In this document: piece by piece, positions 35,117 through 43,113 of the stretch
Numbering within the stretch: the first letter of the stretch is position 1
Layout: each line of letters begins with the position of its first letter
DNA from: Candidatus Gemmiger excrementigallinarum
GTDB lineage: Bacteria > Bacillota > Clostridia > Oscillospirales > Ruminococcaceae
NCBI GenBank assembly: GCA_019116445.1
Contig: DXBP01000067.1
Coordinates: 1-49,599, forward strand
Direction: 5' to 3'
DNA: 49,599 nucleotides
Program-made: the position numbers and the translations under genes
Notes under the pieces: model-generated
What the model saw: the letters and a program-made list of their open reading frames with translations, nothing else
Database searches by the model: none
What the model was told of the DNA's origin: nothing

Positions 35117-35156
35117 GAAAAAGCAGGAAAGACGCAAAGGTCTTTCCTGCTTTTTC
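35117..35156. terminator. Bidirectional terminator after buk
   Basis: GAAAAAGCAGGAAAGAC and GTCTTTCCTGCTTTTTC form a 17-bp perfect stem with a 6-base loop. U-rich tails exist on both strands. It stops buk and the convergent G5/3D gene. Confidence 0.88.
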
Positions 35157-35161
35157 ATTTC

Positions 35162-36313
35162 TTATGAGTCCGCTTCGTCGGCAGCTTCCATCTCTGCCAG
35201 CAGCGAGTCCATGATCTGGTCGTTCTGCTCTTTGTACTGGGCGGCCACCTCATCGTCAATGACGTACACCGTCACCGGGATAACCGCGCTTTCCACCGAT
35301 TCATCATAGGTCTGGTAATACAGGTCCACGAAGGCGTGCCCCGTTACCAGCGCGGTGCCGGTATCGGCAGCATAGGCATATCCGTAAACAAACTCTCCGT
35401 CGTCGCTGGTAATATACAGCAGCGTTCCGTAGGGAATGATGGAAGGGTCCACCGCCACGGTGCCATAGGTCAGGCGGCGGCCGCTGGCTCCCTTGGCCGT
35501 AGCGGAAGCCGAATACCCGGTGGACCGCTGGCTGGTGTAGGTTTCCGCCACACCTTCCGACGGAACGCCGTCCACGATCTCCGGTCCCACAAATTCCGAA
35601 ACCGGAACCTGCTCACCGTAGACCTTGACGATGGTGGGCACCATACCCACCTGGGTGACACGGTCCAGTTCCTGCTTTTCCGTCCACTGCCCGTCCACGT
35701 AGACATCCCGCCAGGTCACGGTATCCAGGCCGTCGCTGCCTTCCTGCAGGGTCATTGTTTCGTCGGGGTCGCGGTAGAACAGGCTGGTGGGAATCTCCTG
35801 CCGCTCCGAGGGGATCACCACGTCCTCGGTGTAGTCCACATACTCCACCCGCTGCAGGGTCAGGCTGCTGCCCTCGGTAACGATTTCATCGGCGGCCGGG
35901 GTGAGCCAGTCGTTCTCGTCATAGGAGATGCCCAGTCCCGCCAGCAGCTCCGCCGCGGTGGCGCCGGTGGTAACGACCTCCCGGGTTTCGCCGTCCGCCG
36001 TGACCGGCACGGTATAAGCGCGCAGTACCTGCAGCAACTGGCCATCCGCAATCTGGGACCAGACCACTTCATCATTTTCCCCCAGCGGCGGTGTGTCGCT
36101 CTGTTCCAGCAGGTCCTCCACATCGGAAGACGCCGTAAAAATACGAACGCTGCCGCCGTGGGTATCGCTGACGACCACAAAGTGCAGCGACTGCGACGTA
36201 AAAAGAATACACAGGCCCAACGCCGCCGCCCCGCCGAGCAGGGCACCCCATTTGGGCACTTCCAGCACAAGACGGCGGCGGATACGCTCTTTGGTTTTGA
36301 GGGATACAAGCAT
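35162..36313 (-). CDS. YabE-like protein: DUF348 repeats, G5 domain, 3D domain
   Basis: A surface protein of the YabE/resuscitation-factor type. One membrane anchor lies at about residues 22-44. It is followed by DUF348-like repeats (VRIFTASSDVEDLLEQ; TTGATAAELLAGLGIS), a G5 segment (VEYVDYTEDVVIPSERQ to KVYGEQVPV) and a C-terminal 3D domain (YGTVAVDPSIIPYGTLLYI, YAADTG) with conserved Asp residues. 3D domains belong to the RlpA/MltA double-psi barrel group acting on peptidoglycan. The start at 36313 follows AAGGAG. The frame is open back to an ATG at 36379 that lacks a ribosome site. The leader contains a terminator-like hairpin. Confidence 0.88.
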   Translation of the reverse strand: MLVSLKTKERIRRRLVLEVPKWGALLGGAAALGLCILFTSQSLHFVVVSDTHGGSVRIFTASSDVEDLLEQSDTPPLGENDEVVWSQIADGQLLQVLRAYTVPVTADGETREVVTTGATAAELLAGLGISYDENDWLTPAADEIVTEGSSLTLQRVEYVDYTEDVVIPSERQEIPTSLFYRDPDETMTLQEGSDGLDTVTWRDVYVDGQWTEKQELDRVTQVGMVPTIVKVYGEQVPVSEFVGPEIVDGVPSEGVAETYTSQRSTGYSASATAKGASGRRLTYGTVAVDPSIIPYGTLLYITSDDGEFVYGYAYAADTGTALVTGHAFVDLYYQTYDESVESAVIPVTVYVIDDEVAAQYKEQNDQIMDSLLAEMEAADEADS

Positions 36314-36337
36314 AAACGGATGCTCCTTACAAAGAAA

Positions 36338-36363
36338 GTGCCGGCCCTGTGAAGGACCGGCAC
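36338..36363 (-). promoter_or_regulatory. Terminator-like hairpin in the G5/3D leader
   Basis: On the minus strand GTGCCGGTCC pairs with GGGCCGGCAC (10 bp, one G-U) over a 6-base loop and is followed by TTTCTTTG. It lies 25 bases before the preferred start. It could act as an attenuator, or end a separate short RNA that begins near 36443. Confidence 0.6.
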
Positions 36364-36382
36364 CATTGGGTAAAATCATTGT

Positions 36383-36546
36383 TTGCTGAACTTTTACGGT
36401 GCGGTAAAAGTGTTATCCCCGTTTCGACTCTTGGGGGGCTCGGCTTGAAATAATAACACAAAACCGTAAATTTTGCAAGTATTTTGGCAAAACAACCGCA
36501 GTTATGCCCAAAATCCGCGATGTACCTTGCTTCTTTTGTGCTTCTT
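36383..36546 (-). repeat. Copy 1 of the promoter/leader element
   Basis: Read on the minus strand, the ordered parts are AAGAAGC/AAAAGAAGCAAGGT (36546-36524), CGGATTTTGG (36517-36508), a promoter (TTGCAA, 17 bases, TATTAT), a hairpin CTTTTAC/GTAAAAG (36410-36391) and AAGTTCAGCAA (36393-36383). Copy 2 at 38381-38545 has the same parts at nearly the same spacings: 6 bases between the first two blocks in both, and 56 versus 57 bases from the -10 to the TTCAGCAA tail. Confidence 0.7.
36450..36478 (-). promoter_or_regulatory. Promoter of the G5/3D gene
   Basis: TTGCAA (36478-36473) and TATTAT (36455-36450) have a 17-base spacer on the minus strand. The 5' leader to the ATG at 36313 is about 130 nt. 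Confidence 0.78.
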
Positions 36547-36635
36547 GCCGGAGCGGTCCGCCGCACAGGGGTTGTCCCCCAAAGGCAGGGCGCCGTGCGC
36601 AGGATTCCCGCGAATCCGGCAGGGCTCAGCAAGGC

Positions 36636-38006
36636 TTACAGCAGAACATACTTCAGAATGAACAGAACCGTCAGCACGTACATCAGCGGGCTGATCTTTT
36701 TCTCGCGGGCTTTGCCGGTGATGAGGTTCAGCAGCGTCCAGGAAATGACGCCGATGGCGATGCCTTCCGAGATGCTGTACGCCAGCGGCATGGCAACGAT
36801 GGTCAGGAAGGCCGGGATGGCATCCGACAGATCGTCAAAGTCGATCTTGGCCACAGCGCCCAGCATATAGAAGCCCACAACGATCAGCGCCGGGGCGGTC
36901 GCAAAGGAAGGAATGGTCAGGAACAGCGGGCTGAAGATGACCGCCAGCAGAAAGAGCACACCGGTGGTCATAGCCGTCAGGCCGGTGCGGCCGCCCTCGG
37001 TAACACCGGAAGCGCTTTCGACGTAGGTGGTAGTGGTGGAAGTGCCCAGCACAGCGCCCACGCTGGTGGCAACGGCATCGGCCAGCAGCGCGCCCTTGAT
37101 GCGGGGCAGGCGGCCATTCTCATCCAGCATATCCGCCTTGGAGGCCACGCCGATCAGGGTGCCCAGGGTGTCGAAGAGGTCGACAAAGAGGAAGGCAAAC
37201 ATGACGGCGAAGAAATCCAGCACATTCAGGCCGGTGAAGTCCACCTTGAACACCTGACCAAAGGTCTGGCCCAGGGCGGAGAAGTCAAAGCTGACAAAGG
37301 AAGTGGGAATGACGGAATACATCCCGGCCTCGGCGTCGGGGATGTACAGGCCGCACAACTCGCAGAGGATACCCAGCACCCAGGTGATCAGGATGCCGTA
37401 CAGGATGGCGCCCTTGACCTTTTTGACCAGCATGACGGCGATGATCAGCACACCGATCAGGGCCAGGATCGCACCAATACCCACGCTGTGGAAGGTTTCG
37501 CCCTTGAAGCTCTGGTATGTCAGCAGAGTGGAGTCGCTGTTGACGATGAGTTTGGCGTTCTGCAGGCCCACAAAGGCGATGAACAGACCGATGCCCACAC
37601 TGACAGCGGATTTGAGGGTGGTGGGAATGGCGTTGAACAGTGCCTCCCGGACGTTGGTCAGGGACAGCAGGATGAAGATGATGCCTTCCGCAAAGACAGC
37701 CATCAGGGCCAGCTGCCAGGTGTAGCCCATTTTAAGAACCACGGTGTAGGCAAAGTAGGCGTTCAGGCCCATACCGGGGGCCAGGGCAAAGGGATAGTTG
37801 GCCAGCAGCGCCATCAGGGCCGTGCCGATGAAGGCAGACATCGAAGTGGCGATCAGGATGGCATTGGCATCCATTCCGGTGGCGGAAAGAATGCTGGGGT
37901 TGACCGCAAGGATGTACGCCATGGTCATGAAGGTGGTAATACCTGCCATGATTTCGGTTTTGGCGTTGGTATGATTTTCCCGCAGCTTGAAAACTCGTTC
38001 TAACAT
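36636..38006 (-). CDS. NCS2 family purine permease (AzgA-like)
   Basis: A 456-residue membrane protein with about 12-14 helices that takes up adenine, guanine or hypoxanthine by proton symport. Signatures are TEIMAGITTFMTMAYILAVN at the N-terminus, APGMGLNAYFAYTVV, the FLFVDLFDTLGTLIGVA stretch and TSTTTTYVESASGVTEGGRT. These define the AzgA branch (COG2252) rather than UraA/XanP. GGAGG lies 6 bases before the ATG. I looked for a purine riboswitch between promoter and start and saw none. Confidence 0.94.
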   Translation of the reverse strand: MLERVFKLRENHTNAKTEIMAGITTFMTMAYILAVNPSILSATGMDANAILIATSMSAFIGTALMALLANYPFALAPGMGLNAYFAYTVVLKMGYTWQLALMAVFAEGIIFILLSLTNVREALFNAIPTTLKSAVSVGIGLFIAFVGLQNAKLIVNSDSTLLTYQSFKGETFHSVGIGAILALIGVLIIAVMLVKKVKGAILYGILITWVLGILCELCGLYIPDAEAGMYSVIPTSFVSFDFSALGQTFGQVFKVDFTGLNVLDFFAVMFAFLFVDLFDTLGTLIGVASKADMLDENGRLPRIKGALLADAVATSVGAVLGTSTTTTYVESASGVTEGGRTGLTAMTTGVLFLLAVIFSPLFLTIPSFATAPALIVVGFYMLGAVAKIDFDDLSDAIPAFLTIVAMPLAYSISEGIAIGVISWTLLNLITGKAREKKISPLMYVLTVLFILKYVLL

Positions 38007-38085
38007 GAAATTCCTCCTGTTTCAATGGACGGGTTTTCTACCTGCCGCACCCTGGGGCGGGGCGGGCCAAAAAACCGCGAAACCC

Positions 38086-38114
38086 ATTCTACCATTTCAG
38101 ACATAGTTTGTCCA
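38086..38114 (-). promoter_or_regulatory. Promoter of the purine permease gene
   Basis: TGGACA (38114-38109) and TAGAAT (38091-38086) have a 17-base spacer on the minus strand. The leader is about 75 nt and does not contain a recognisable purine aptamer. Confidence 0.65.
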
Positions 38115-38302
38115 TATTTTAAAAAAGAATATTTTGCGTTCCCATGTGAAATAGTCATACTTTTCCAGTGCAGAGCGCTCCCGGGGCCGTGTTTGCCGCC
38201 CGGCGCCGTCACCGGTCCGCCCGGGCACGGCGGCGCGCTGTGTTTCCGTGGGGTGCGGTGAACGGGCAAAGGGCGCGGCAAACGCCCGGGCCTTTTTGCA
38301 GC

Positions 38303-38441
38303 AACAGAAAAACCCCGGAAAACCAGAGTTTTCCGGGGTTTTTGAGCCTCTTGGAAGCAGTTGGAAGTGCTGATTAGCGCTTGCTGAACTGTTTCCGGTG
38401 CGGCGACTGTGTTTTGGCTACTTCGGTTTGAGCGTTTTCCG
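38303..38441 (-). ncRNA. Candidate small RNA of about 140 nt
   Basis: A promoter (38476-38448) and a strong terminator (38343-38308) enclose about 140 bases with no ORF that has a start and ribosome site. The 5' part shares CCGCACCG and AGTTCAGCAA with the leader of the G5/3D gene, itself about 105 nt from its start to a terminator-like hairpin. No known RNA family was recognised. The alternative is a decayed leader whose gene has been lost. Confidence 0.5.
38308..38343. terminator. Perfect 16-bp bidirectional terminator
   Basis: AAAAACCCCGGAAAAC and GTTTTCCGGGGTTTTT pair over a 4-base loop. A U-run is present on both strands. It ends the minus-strand small RNA candidate; nothing on the plus strand clearly needs it. 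Confidence 0.85.
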
Positions 38442-38545
38442 GAAGCAATAACAACACAGAACCGTGCATTTTACAATCATTCAGGCAAAAGTTTTTACAA
38501 CTTCAGCCAGAATCTGCAAGGCACCTTGCTTCTTTTCTGCTTCTT
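38381..38545 (-). repeat. Copy 2 of the promoter/leader element
   Basis: Minus-strand order: AAGAAGC/AAAAGAAGCAAGGT (38545-38523), CAGATTCTGG (38516-38507), a promoter (TTGTAA, 17 bases, TGTTAT), CCGCACCG and AGTTCAGCAA (38390-38381). It is homologous to copy 1 over about 165 bases with scattered substitutions. An extra 9-bp inverted repeat (GCACCTTGC at 38521-38529, GCAAGGTGC at 38585-38593) lies at the outer edge. Confidence 0.7.
38448..38476 (-). promoter_or_regulatory. Promoter of the small RNA candidate
   Basis: TTGTAA (38476-38471) and TGTTAT (38453-38448) have a 17-base spacer on the minus strand. It aligns with the G5/3D promoter base by base (ACGGTT.TGTGTT shared in the spacer). Confidence 0.6.
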
Positions 38546-38960
38546 ATCCACGGCAGCTCAGGGCTGTGGAGGGAGTACGAAGGGGCAAGGTGCTTATTAG
38601 CTTCCCCCAGCATGCGGGTGCTGTAATTAGCTGGCGCTTTTTTCGCTTTTTTCCATAGATACAACCGGTAGACAAGGAACGGAAGAATGTAAATAGCATT
38701 ATAGATAAAAATTGACAGTGCATCTAAAAATCCTGTTGCATTGATTTTCCCTACAGAAGATGGATTCAGGGATATAAAAACAGCAAACTGGTTGTTCAGA
38801 TAATGTAAGACAGCCAACAACCAGATATTATTTGTCACTTCTTTTGAGAAAGTCAAAAAGAAGCCCAAACAGATGCAGAATGCAATTTGCCTTAATCATC
38901 AGCAAAACGGTTAGAATTAAGATCGGTATGCGGTATTTTACAACCGCCTTTGAAAAACAC
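38503..38960 (-). pseudogene. Remnant of a CPBP-type membrane protease gene
   Basis: Two reading frames give consecutive membrane-protein pieces. The first, from about 38958, reads FSKAVVKYRIPILILTVLL and then FGLLFDFLKRSDK before a stop. Near 38840 the frame shifts by one and continues NNIWLLAVLHYLNNQFAVF, then FLVYRLYLWKKAKKA. The WLLAVLHYLNN stretch resembles the last conserved His-Asn motif of CPBP (Abi/CAAX-protease-like) proteins; the N-terminal Glu-Glu-Arg motif is missing. The end of the second frame runs into repeat copy 2. Family assignment is tentative; the broken state is clear. Confidence 0.55.
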
Positions 38961-38968
38961 ATAGATGA

Positions 38969-39577
38969 TTACATATCCTTTCTGTTAGGGTCTATCTGGC
39001 AATATTCGGCATCGATGACCTCCGGCAGCTGGTGACGAATGATCTTAACGGCGGTCAGAATGGTGATCAGATTTAGCACACCTTCGGTTATGAGCGTCAC
39101 CCCCAGCAAGATCATCACGACCTGGGCGCTTTCCGATGGGCGTAAGACCAGCAGGAAACCGGCAGCCCCTGTCAGAATTGCCACAGCGAGAATCAGCCAC
39201 CACTTTTGAATGCCAAAGGCTTTGGAATCAATGGAAATCTGTATTTTGAGGAGTGCGTCTGCCAGAACACAGATGCCCATAACAATGCAGATAAGATTAA
39301 CCATTGCATCTGTACGGATGATCAGAATGACGCCAAGTGCCACGAGCAGAATGCCAAAGGCCAGATCAAATTGAAATGCCAGCCTGTATAAGTCTTTGGA
39401 ACAATAGCCGACGATCTTTACCAAGCCGAATAGAACCATGATTCCTCCGCCGAGCCTGCATAGCAGCGTCACCGAGAAATCAGGCACAGCAATCAGTACA
39501 ATTCCCAATACACATAACAGAATAGAGATCATGATATAGCCAATTTTTGCGGCTTTAATCCGGTTGTTCAGTTGCAC
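38969..39577 (-). CDS. DUF308/HdeD-like membrane protein
   Basis: This 202-residue protein has six hydrophobic segments in three pairs. The GIVLIAVPDF, GVILIIRTDAM and GFLLVLRPSES type turns recur after helices and are typical of DUF308/HdeD repeats. The start is a GTG, 8 bases after AAGGAGG. HdeD proteins have been linked to acid tolerance in enterobacteria, but the role in Firmicutes is unknown. Base composition is clearly more AT-rich than the purine permease side. Confidence 0.8.
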   Translation of the reverse strand: MQLNNRIKAAKIGYIMISILLCVLGIVLIAVPDFSVTLLCRLGGGIMVLFGLVKIVGYCSKDLYRLAFQFDLAFGILLVALGVILIIRTDAMVNLICIVMGICVLADALLKIQISIDSKAFGIQKWWLILAVAILTGAAGFLLVLRPSESAQVVMILLGVTLITEGVLNLITILTAVKIIRHQLPEVIDAEYCQIDPNRKDM

Positions 39578-39644
39578 AAAAAATACCTCCTTGTTTTGTC
39601 AATATTCTCATGGTTGCGTGAAGGTCACGTACCTCATAGACAAT

Positions 39645-39662
39645 CTTTTTATATATAAAAAG
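39645..39662. promoter_or_regulatory. 18-bp AT-rich palindrome
   Basis: CTTTTTATATATAAAAAG is a perfect palindrome about 70 bases upstream of the DUF308 start. It could be an operator or a fortuitous AT-rich -10 region; no -35 with good spacing was found. Confidence 0.35.
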
Positions 39663-39747
39663 TGTGATTTCGCATCGTAATTTACTACATGAGCTGACAT
39701 ATCAGCCAACTCTTCCGTCTATACTGCCAATCTGAATGTAGAGCAGA

Positions 39748-40422
39748 CTAAGCATTCATTTGACAAAAAATATCTTGCAGATCGGCATCAATTGCAGACA
39801 GCAAATCTGCATCATGTTTCAGACGACATTTAAGGGAATCTGACACATCGTTTTCAGTCTTGTATTTTAGGTGATGCTCTAAACTCGCCCAATAGTCCAT
39901 AGCAATTGTCCGTATTTGGATCTCAACAGGAATGTGTTCTGTTGTCCCCGCCAAGAAAATGGGAACTGAAACAATTAGGTGGAGACTCCGGTATCCGTTT
40001 GACTTTGGATTAGAAATAAAGTCCTTTTTCTTAAGCAAACGAATGTCATCTTGAGAAAGGAGCAGGTCAGCGACTAGATTTACATCATTTAGGTAATTGC
40101 ACACGACCCGAACTCCAGCAATATCAAGAATACCCTCACGAAGGGATTGCATTTCTATGGGGTATCCTTTTCGTCTGAGCTTTTCGAGCATACTTCCTGG
40201 AGACTTCAGCCTACATTCAATATGGTGGATAGGATTGTGGCAGTGCTCTACTTGGAATCCATCATTAAGAATCTCAAGTTTGGTCCTTACTTGCTTAATT
40301 GCAGCATTGTACAACTGACGGATTGCGAGAAACTCTGTCACATCATCCACGAAAGCCTCGTCCTGTAAGAGCGCCAGATTACGCTCACTTGTCGTCATTT
40401 GCAGGATTCTTTCAAAGTCCAT
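39748..40422 (-). CDS. Small alarmone synthetase (RelQ/YjbM-like)
   Basis: Makes (p)ppGpp from ATP and GTP or GDP without the hydrolase and regulatory domains of Rel. The synthetase motifs are RLKSPGSMLEKLRRKGYP near residue 70, ILDIAGVRVVC near 98, FISNPKSNGYRSLHL near 136, and VEIQIRTIAMDYWASLEH near 166. The 224-residue length fits a stand-alone enzyme. GGGGG lies before the ATG. It lies between the DUF308 gene and metK within the accessory region. Confidence 0.9.
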   Translation of the reverse strand: MDFERILQMTTSERNLALLQDEAFVDDVTEFLAIRQLYNAAIKQVRTKLEILNDGFQVEHCHNPIHHIECRLKSPGSMLEKLRRKGYPIEMQSLREGILDIAGVRVVCNYLNDVNLVADLLLSQDDIRLLKKKDFISNPKSNGYRSLHLIVSVPIFLAGTTEHIPVEIQIRTIAMDYWASLEHHLKYKTENDVSDSLKCRLKHDADLLSAIDADLQDIFCQMNA

Positions 40423-40478
40423 AATAAGTCCCCCTTTTCATTTAAAACCGACAGGACTTTGACCCCTCCATAACACAG

Positions 40479-40521
40479 ATAGCCGGACTGCCCAATGCAA
40501 CCCTTGGGGCAATCCGGCTAT
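40479..40521. other. Long hairpin between metK and the alarmone synthetase
   Basis: ATAGCCGGACTGCCC and GGGCAATCCGGCTAT form a 15-bp stem with one mismatch and a 13-base loop. No U-run follows on the minus strand, so it is more likely an mRNA end-stabilising or processing structure than a classical terminator. Confidence 0.5.
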
Positions 40522-40541
40522 TAGGATCTTCTATCACGAAA

Positions 40542-41690
40542 TCAGATTATATCCTGCCAAAGCTGCGGCAAGTTTGTCTGTTCCCAAGGTAATTCCGCAG
40601 TATTTGAGCCAAAGTGACCATAGCTTGCGGTGTGTCTGTAAAACGGTGTTCGCAGGGAAAGGCGGTCTATGATAGCAGAGGGGCGCAGGTCAACCGTTTT
40701 AAGAATCAGTTCCCGGATCCGGTCTGCCGGGAGCTTTCCCGTACCGAAGGTGTCTACCAGGAGGGATACCGGCTGGGCAACGCCGATAGCGTAACTGATC
40801 TGGATCTCACACCGATCCGCCAATCCCGCCGCAACCACATTCTTCGCCAAGTACCGGGCCATATACGCACCACTTCGGTCGACCTTTGAGGGATCTTTAC
40901 CAGAGAACGCGCCGCCGCCATGCCGGGCGTAGCCGCCGTAGGTGTCCACGATCAGCTTCCTGCCCGTCAGGCCGCTGTCACCGGCGGGACCGCCAATGCA
41001 GAAACGGCCTGTAGGATTGATAAAGAATTTTGTGTTCCTGTCCAGCATGCCCTCCGGGATCACCGGGCGGATGACATGGCGGAGAATATCCTCCCGCAAT
41101 TGCTCCATGGACACATCCGCCTCATGCTGGGAAGAAACTACAACAGTGTCCACCCGTGCCGGGATTCCGTCCCGGTACTCCACGGTGACCTGGGCCTTCC
41201 CATCTGGCAGCAGATAGGGCAGAATTCCCTCCTGCCGCACAAAGGCAAGGCGCTTTGTCAGCGCATGGGCAAGCTCAATGGGCAGCGGCATCAGGTTTTC
41301 CGTTTCCTTGCATGCGTAACCAAACATCATGCCCTGATCTCCTGCGCCGTTTTCCATAGAATCCGTCTTCTCCACACCCATGTTGATATCGGGGGATTGC
41401 TCATGGATATCCACTGTGATTTGGCAGGTGTCTGCGTCAAAGCCATAGCCGTGCTTCACATACCCGATATCCCGAACCACCTGCCGGGCAATAGCGGCAT
41501 AGTCCACACGGGCAGCCGAGGTGATCTCGCCGAAAATGTGGATCCCGTTGGGAATGGCAGTTACTTCGCAGGCTACATGGGAATGGGGATCGTTTTCCAA
41601 AAGGGCATCCAAAATGGCATCGGCGATCTGGTCACATACCTTATCCGGGTGTCCCGCTGTGACGCTTTCAGAGGTAAAGAAGGTTGTCAT
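40542..41690 (-). CDS. metK: S-adenosylmethionine synthetase
   Basis: MetK makes SAM from methionine and ATP. Motifs are [20 protein letters not shown] at the N-terminus, the [12 protein letters not shown] hexapeptide region and [19 protein letters not shown], with catalytic His and Lys residues in place. The 382-residue length is slightly under the usual. The start at 41690 overlaps the radical SAM stop by 4 bp (ATGA). Translation is thus coupled to an enzyme that consumes SAM, suggesting a dedicated synthetase rather than the housekeeping copy, which would be expected elsewhere. Confidence 0.95.
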   Translation of the reverse strand: MTTFFTSESVTAGHPDKVCDQIADAILDALLENDPHSHVACEVTAIPNGIHIFGEITSAARVDYAAIARQVVRDIGYVKHGYGFDADTCQITVDIHEQSPDINMGVEKTDSMENGAGDQGMMFGYACKETENLMPLPIELAHALTKRLAFVRQEGILPYLLPDGKAQVTVEYRDGIPARVDTVVVSSQHEADVSMEQLREDILRHVIRPVIPEGMLDRNTKFFINPTGRFCIGGPAGDSGLTGRKLIVDTYGGYARHGGGAFSGKDPSKVDRSGAYMARYLAKNVVAAGLADRCEIQISYAIGVAQPVSLLVDTFGTGKLPADRIRELILKTVDLRPSAIIDRLSLRTPFYRHTASYGHFGSNTAELPWEQTNLPQLWQDII

Positions 41691-43057
41691 TTTGCCGCTT
41701 CTCCCTTTTTCTTCGCACAGCTGCAGCTCCACAACTCGGTGGCGGTGGGGGTCCAGTTCTTTGCGTAAGCCTCGCATTTATCGCACAGGTGATCCACCGT
41801 TTCCGGGGATTGCAGGTCTGTGGAATGAGCGCCGGTAGCTTTCACAATTTCCCGCAGCTTTTCCGGATTCTCCAGCATGGGGCAGGGACGCAGATGGTTA
41901 TCGTTAAAGGGCTGCCCATCGTGATAGGCCATGAAAATGGGGCTGCGCAGCACATCCAGCAGGCTCATGTCCCGGATGTTGGCGTTGGAATAGTGGATAA
42001 ACACGCAGGGATCACAGTCACCGTTGGCGTTGATATGCAGATACCGCCGTCCTCCGGCAATGCAGCCGCCTACATACTCGCCATCGTTCTGGAAGTCCAT
42101 GGCGAAGATCGGCTTGGTAGCCCGGATCTCCCGGATCCGGTGATACATGAATTCCCGCTGCTCAGGATTGGGCAGCAGTTCCGGCACTGCGTCATTGCCC
42201 ACGGGCATATAGTGGAAGTACCACACGAACCGCGCGCCCCACTCCACCATCTGGTCAATGAACTCGTAGGAGCTGATGGAGTCCAGATTCTGGCTGGTGT
42301 AGCAGCAGGACAGACCGAAGGGCAGGTGCTTTTCCTTCAGGATTGCCATAGCCTTGATGACCTTCTGGTAAGTGCCGTTGCCACGGCGGCCGTCGGTGGC
42401 GGCTTCAAAGCCCTCGATGCTGATGGCTGGAATGAAGTTCTTCACCCGGAGCATCTCGTCTGCAAAGGCTTCGTCAATGAGAGTGGCATTGGTGAAGGAG
42501 AGGAACTGACAATCGCTGTGCTTTTCACAAAGGGCAATCAGATCCTTTTTGCGCACCAGCGGTTCGCCGCCGGTGTAGATGTACATATACACACCCAGTT
42601 CCTTGCCCTGGGTGATAATGGAGTCAATTTCGTCGAAGGTCAGGTTCAACTTATTACCATACTCCGCTGCCCAGCAGCCGGTACAGTGCAGGTTGCAGGC
42701 AGAGGTGGGGTCCAACAGGATTGCCCAGGGGATATTGCAGTTGTATTTCTTTCGATATTCCTCCTGCTTTGGCCAACCGACGATATTCGCGTTGAGGAAG
42801 AAATTTTCAAAGGTGGCCTTTAGAACCTCCGAATCCGTCTCCTTCAGAATGTTCATAACGAGCTGATACATGTTGTTCTGCGGGTCTTCCAGCACTTGAC
42901 GAACTGCCGCGCGCTGGACTGGGAAACTGTCTGGGCCATCGCCAGCCAGCTTATCCACCCAGGACATCAGTTTCAGAGCATTTTCTTCCGGATTTTTCTC
43001 CAAGTAGCCAAAAGCAGTACGCAGAGTTGCTTTTTTCAGTTGATTTGTAAATGACAT
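41687..43057 (-). CDS. Radical SAM protein with C-terminal Cys-rich (SPASM-like) region
   Basis: A 456-residue radical SAM enzyme of unknown substrate. The 4Fe-4S motif CNLHCTGC gives C121, C125 and C128. TGGEPL near residue 160 is the SAM-binding GGE motif. An N-terminal helical domain of about 105 residues precedes the core. Later Cys residues ([33 protein letters not shown]) look like ligands for auxiliary clusters. The start at 43057 follows GGAGA; the frame open further upstream overlaps the oleate hydratase stop without homology. It lies between ohyA (56-base gap with a hairpin) and metK (4-bp overlap). Confidence 0.88.
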   Translation of the reverse strand: MSFTNQLKKATLRTAFGYLEKNPEENALKLMSWVDKLAGDGPDSFPVQRAAVRQVLEDPQNNMYQLVMNILKETDSEVLKATFENFFLNANIVGWPKQEEYRKKYNCNIPWAILLDPTSACNLHCTGCWAAEYGNKLNLTFDEIDSIITQGKELGVYMYIYTGGEPLVRKKDLIALCEKHSDCQFLSFTNATLIDEAFADEMLRVKNFIPAISIEGFEAATDGRRGNGTYQKVIKAMAILKEKHLPFGLSCCYTSQNLDSISSYEFIDQMVEWGARFVWYFHYMPVGNDAVPELLPNPEQREFMYHRIREIRATKPIFAMDFQNDGEYVGGCIAGGRRYLHINANGDCDPCVFIHYSNANIRDMSLLDVLRSPIFMAYHDGQPFNDNHLRPCPMLENPEKLREIVKATGAHSTDLQSPETVDHLCDKCEAYAKNWTPTATELWSCSCAKKKGEAAK

Positions 43058-43079
43058 CTTTATCTCTCCATATATAAGG

Positions 43080-43098
43080 GGGGAGGCAACGCCTCCCC
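43080..43098. other. Hairpin between ohyA and the radical SAM gene
   Basis: GGGGAGGC and GCCTCCCC pair over a 3-base loop in the short gap. No run of U follows on the minus strand (CCTTATAT). It may set the expression ratio by processing or partial termination. Confidence 0.45.
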
Positions 43099-43113
43099 GC
43101 AGTGAAGCTTCTA

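Noticed and set aside
38007..38085. Purine riboswitch before the AzgA-type permease
   Set aside because: The leader of about 75 nt lacks the conserved three-way-junction blocks of the purine aptamer.
40422..41800. SAM riboswitch for metK
   Set aside because: metK starts inside the stop of the radical SAM gene, so it has no leader of its own. Nothing resembling a SAM aptamer lies before ohyA either.
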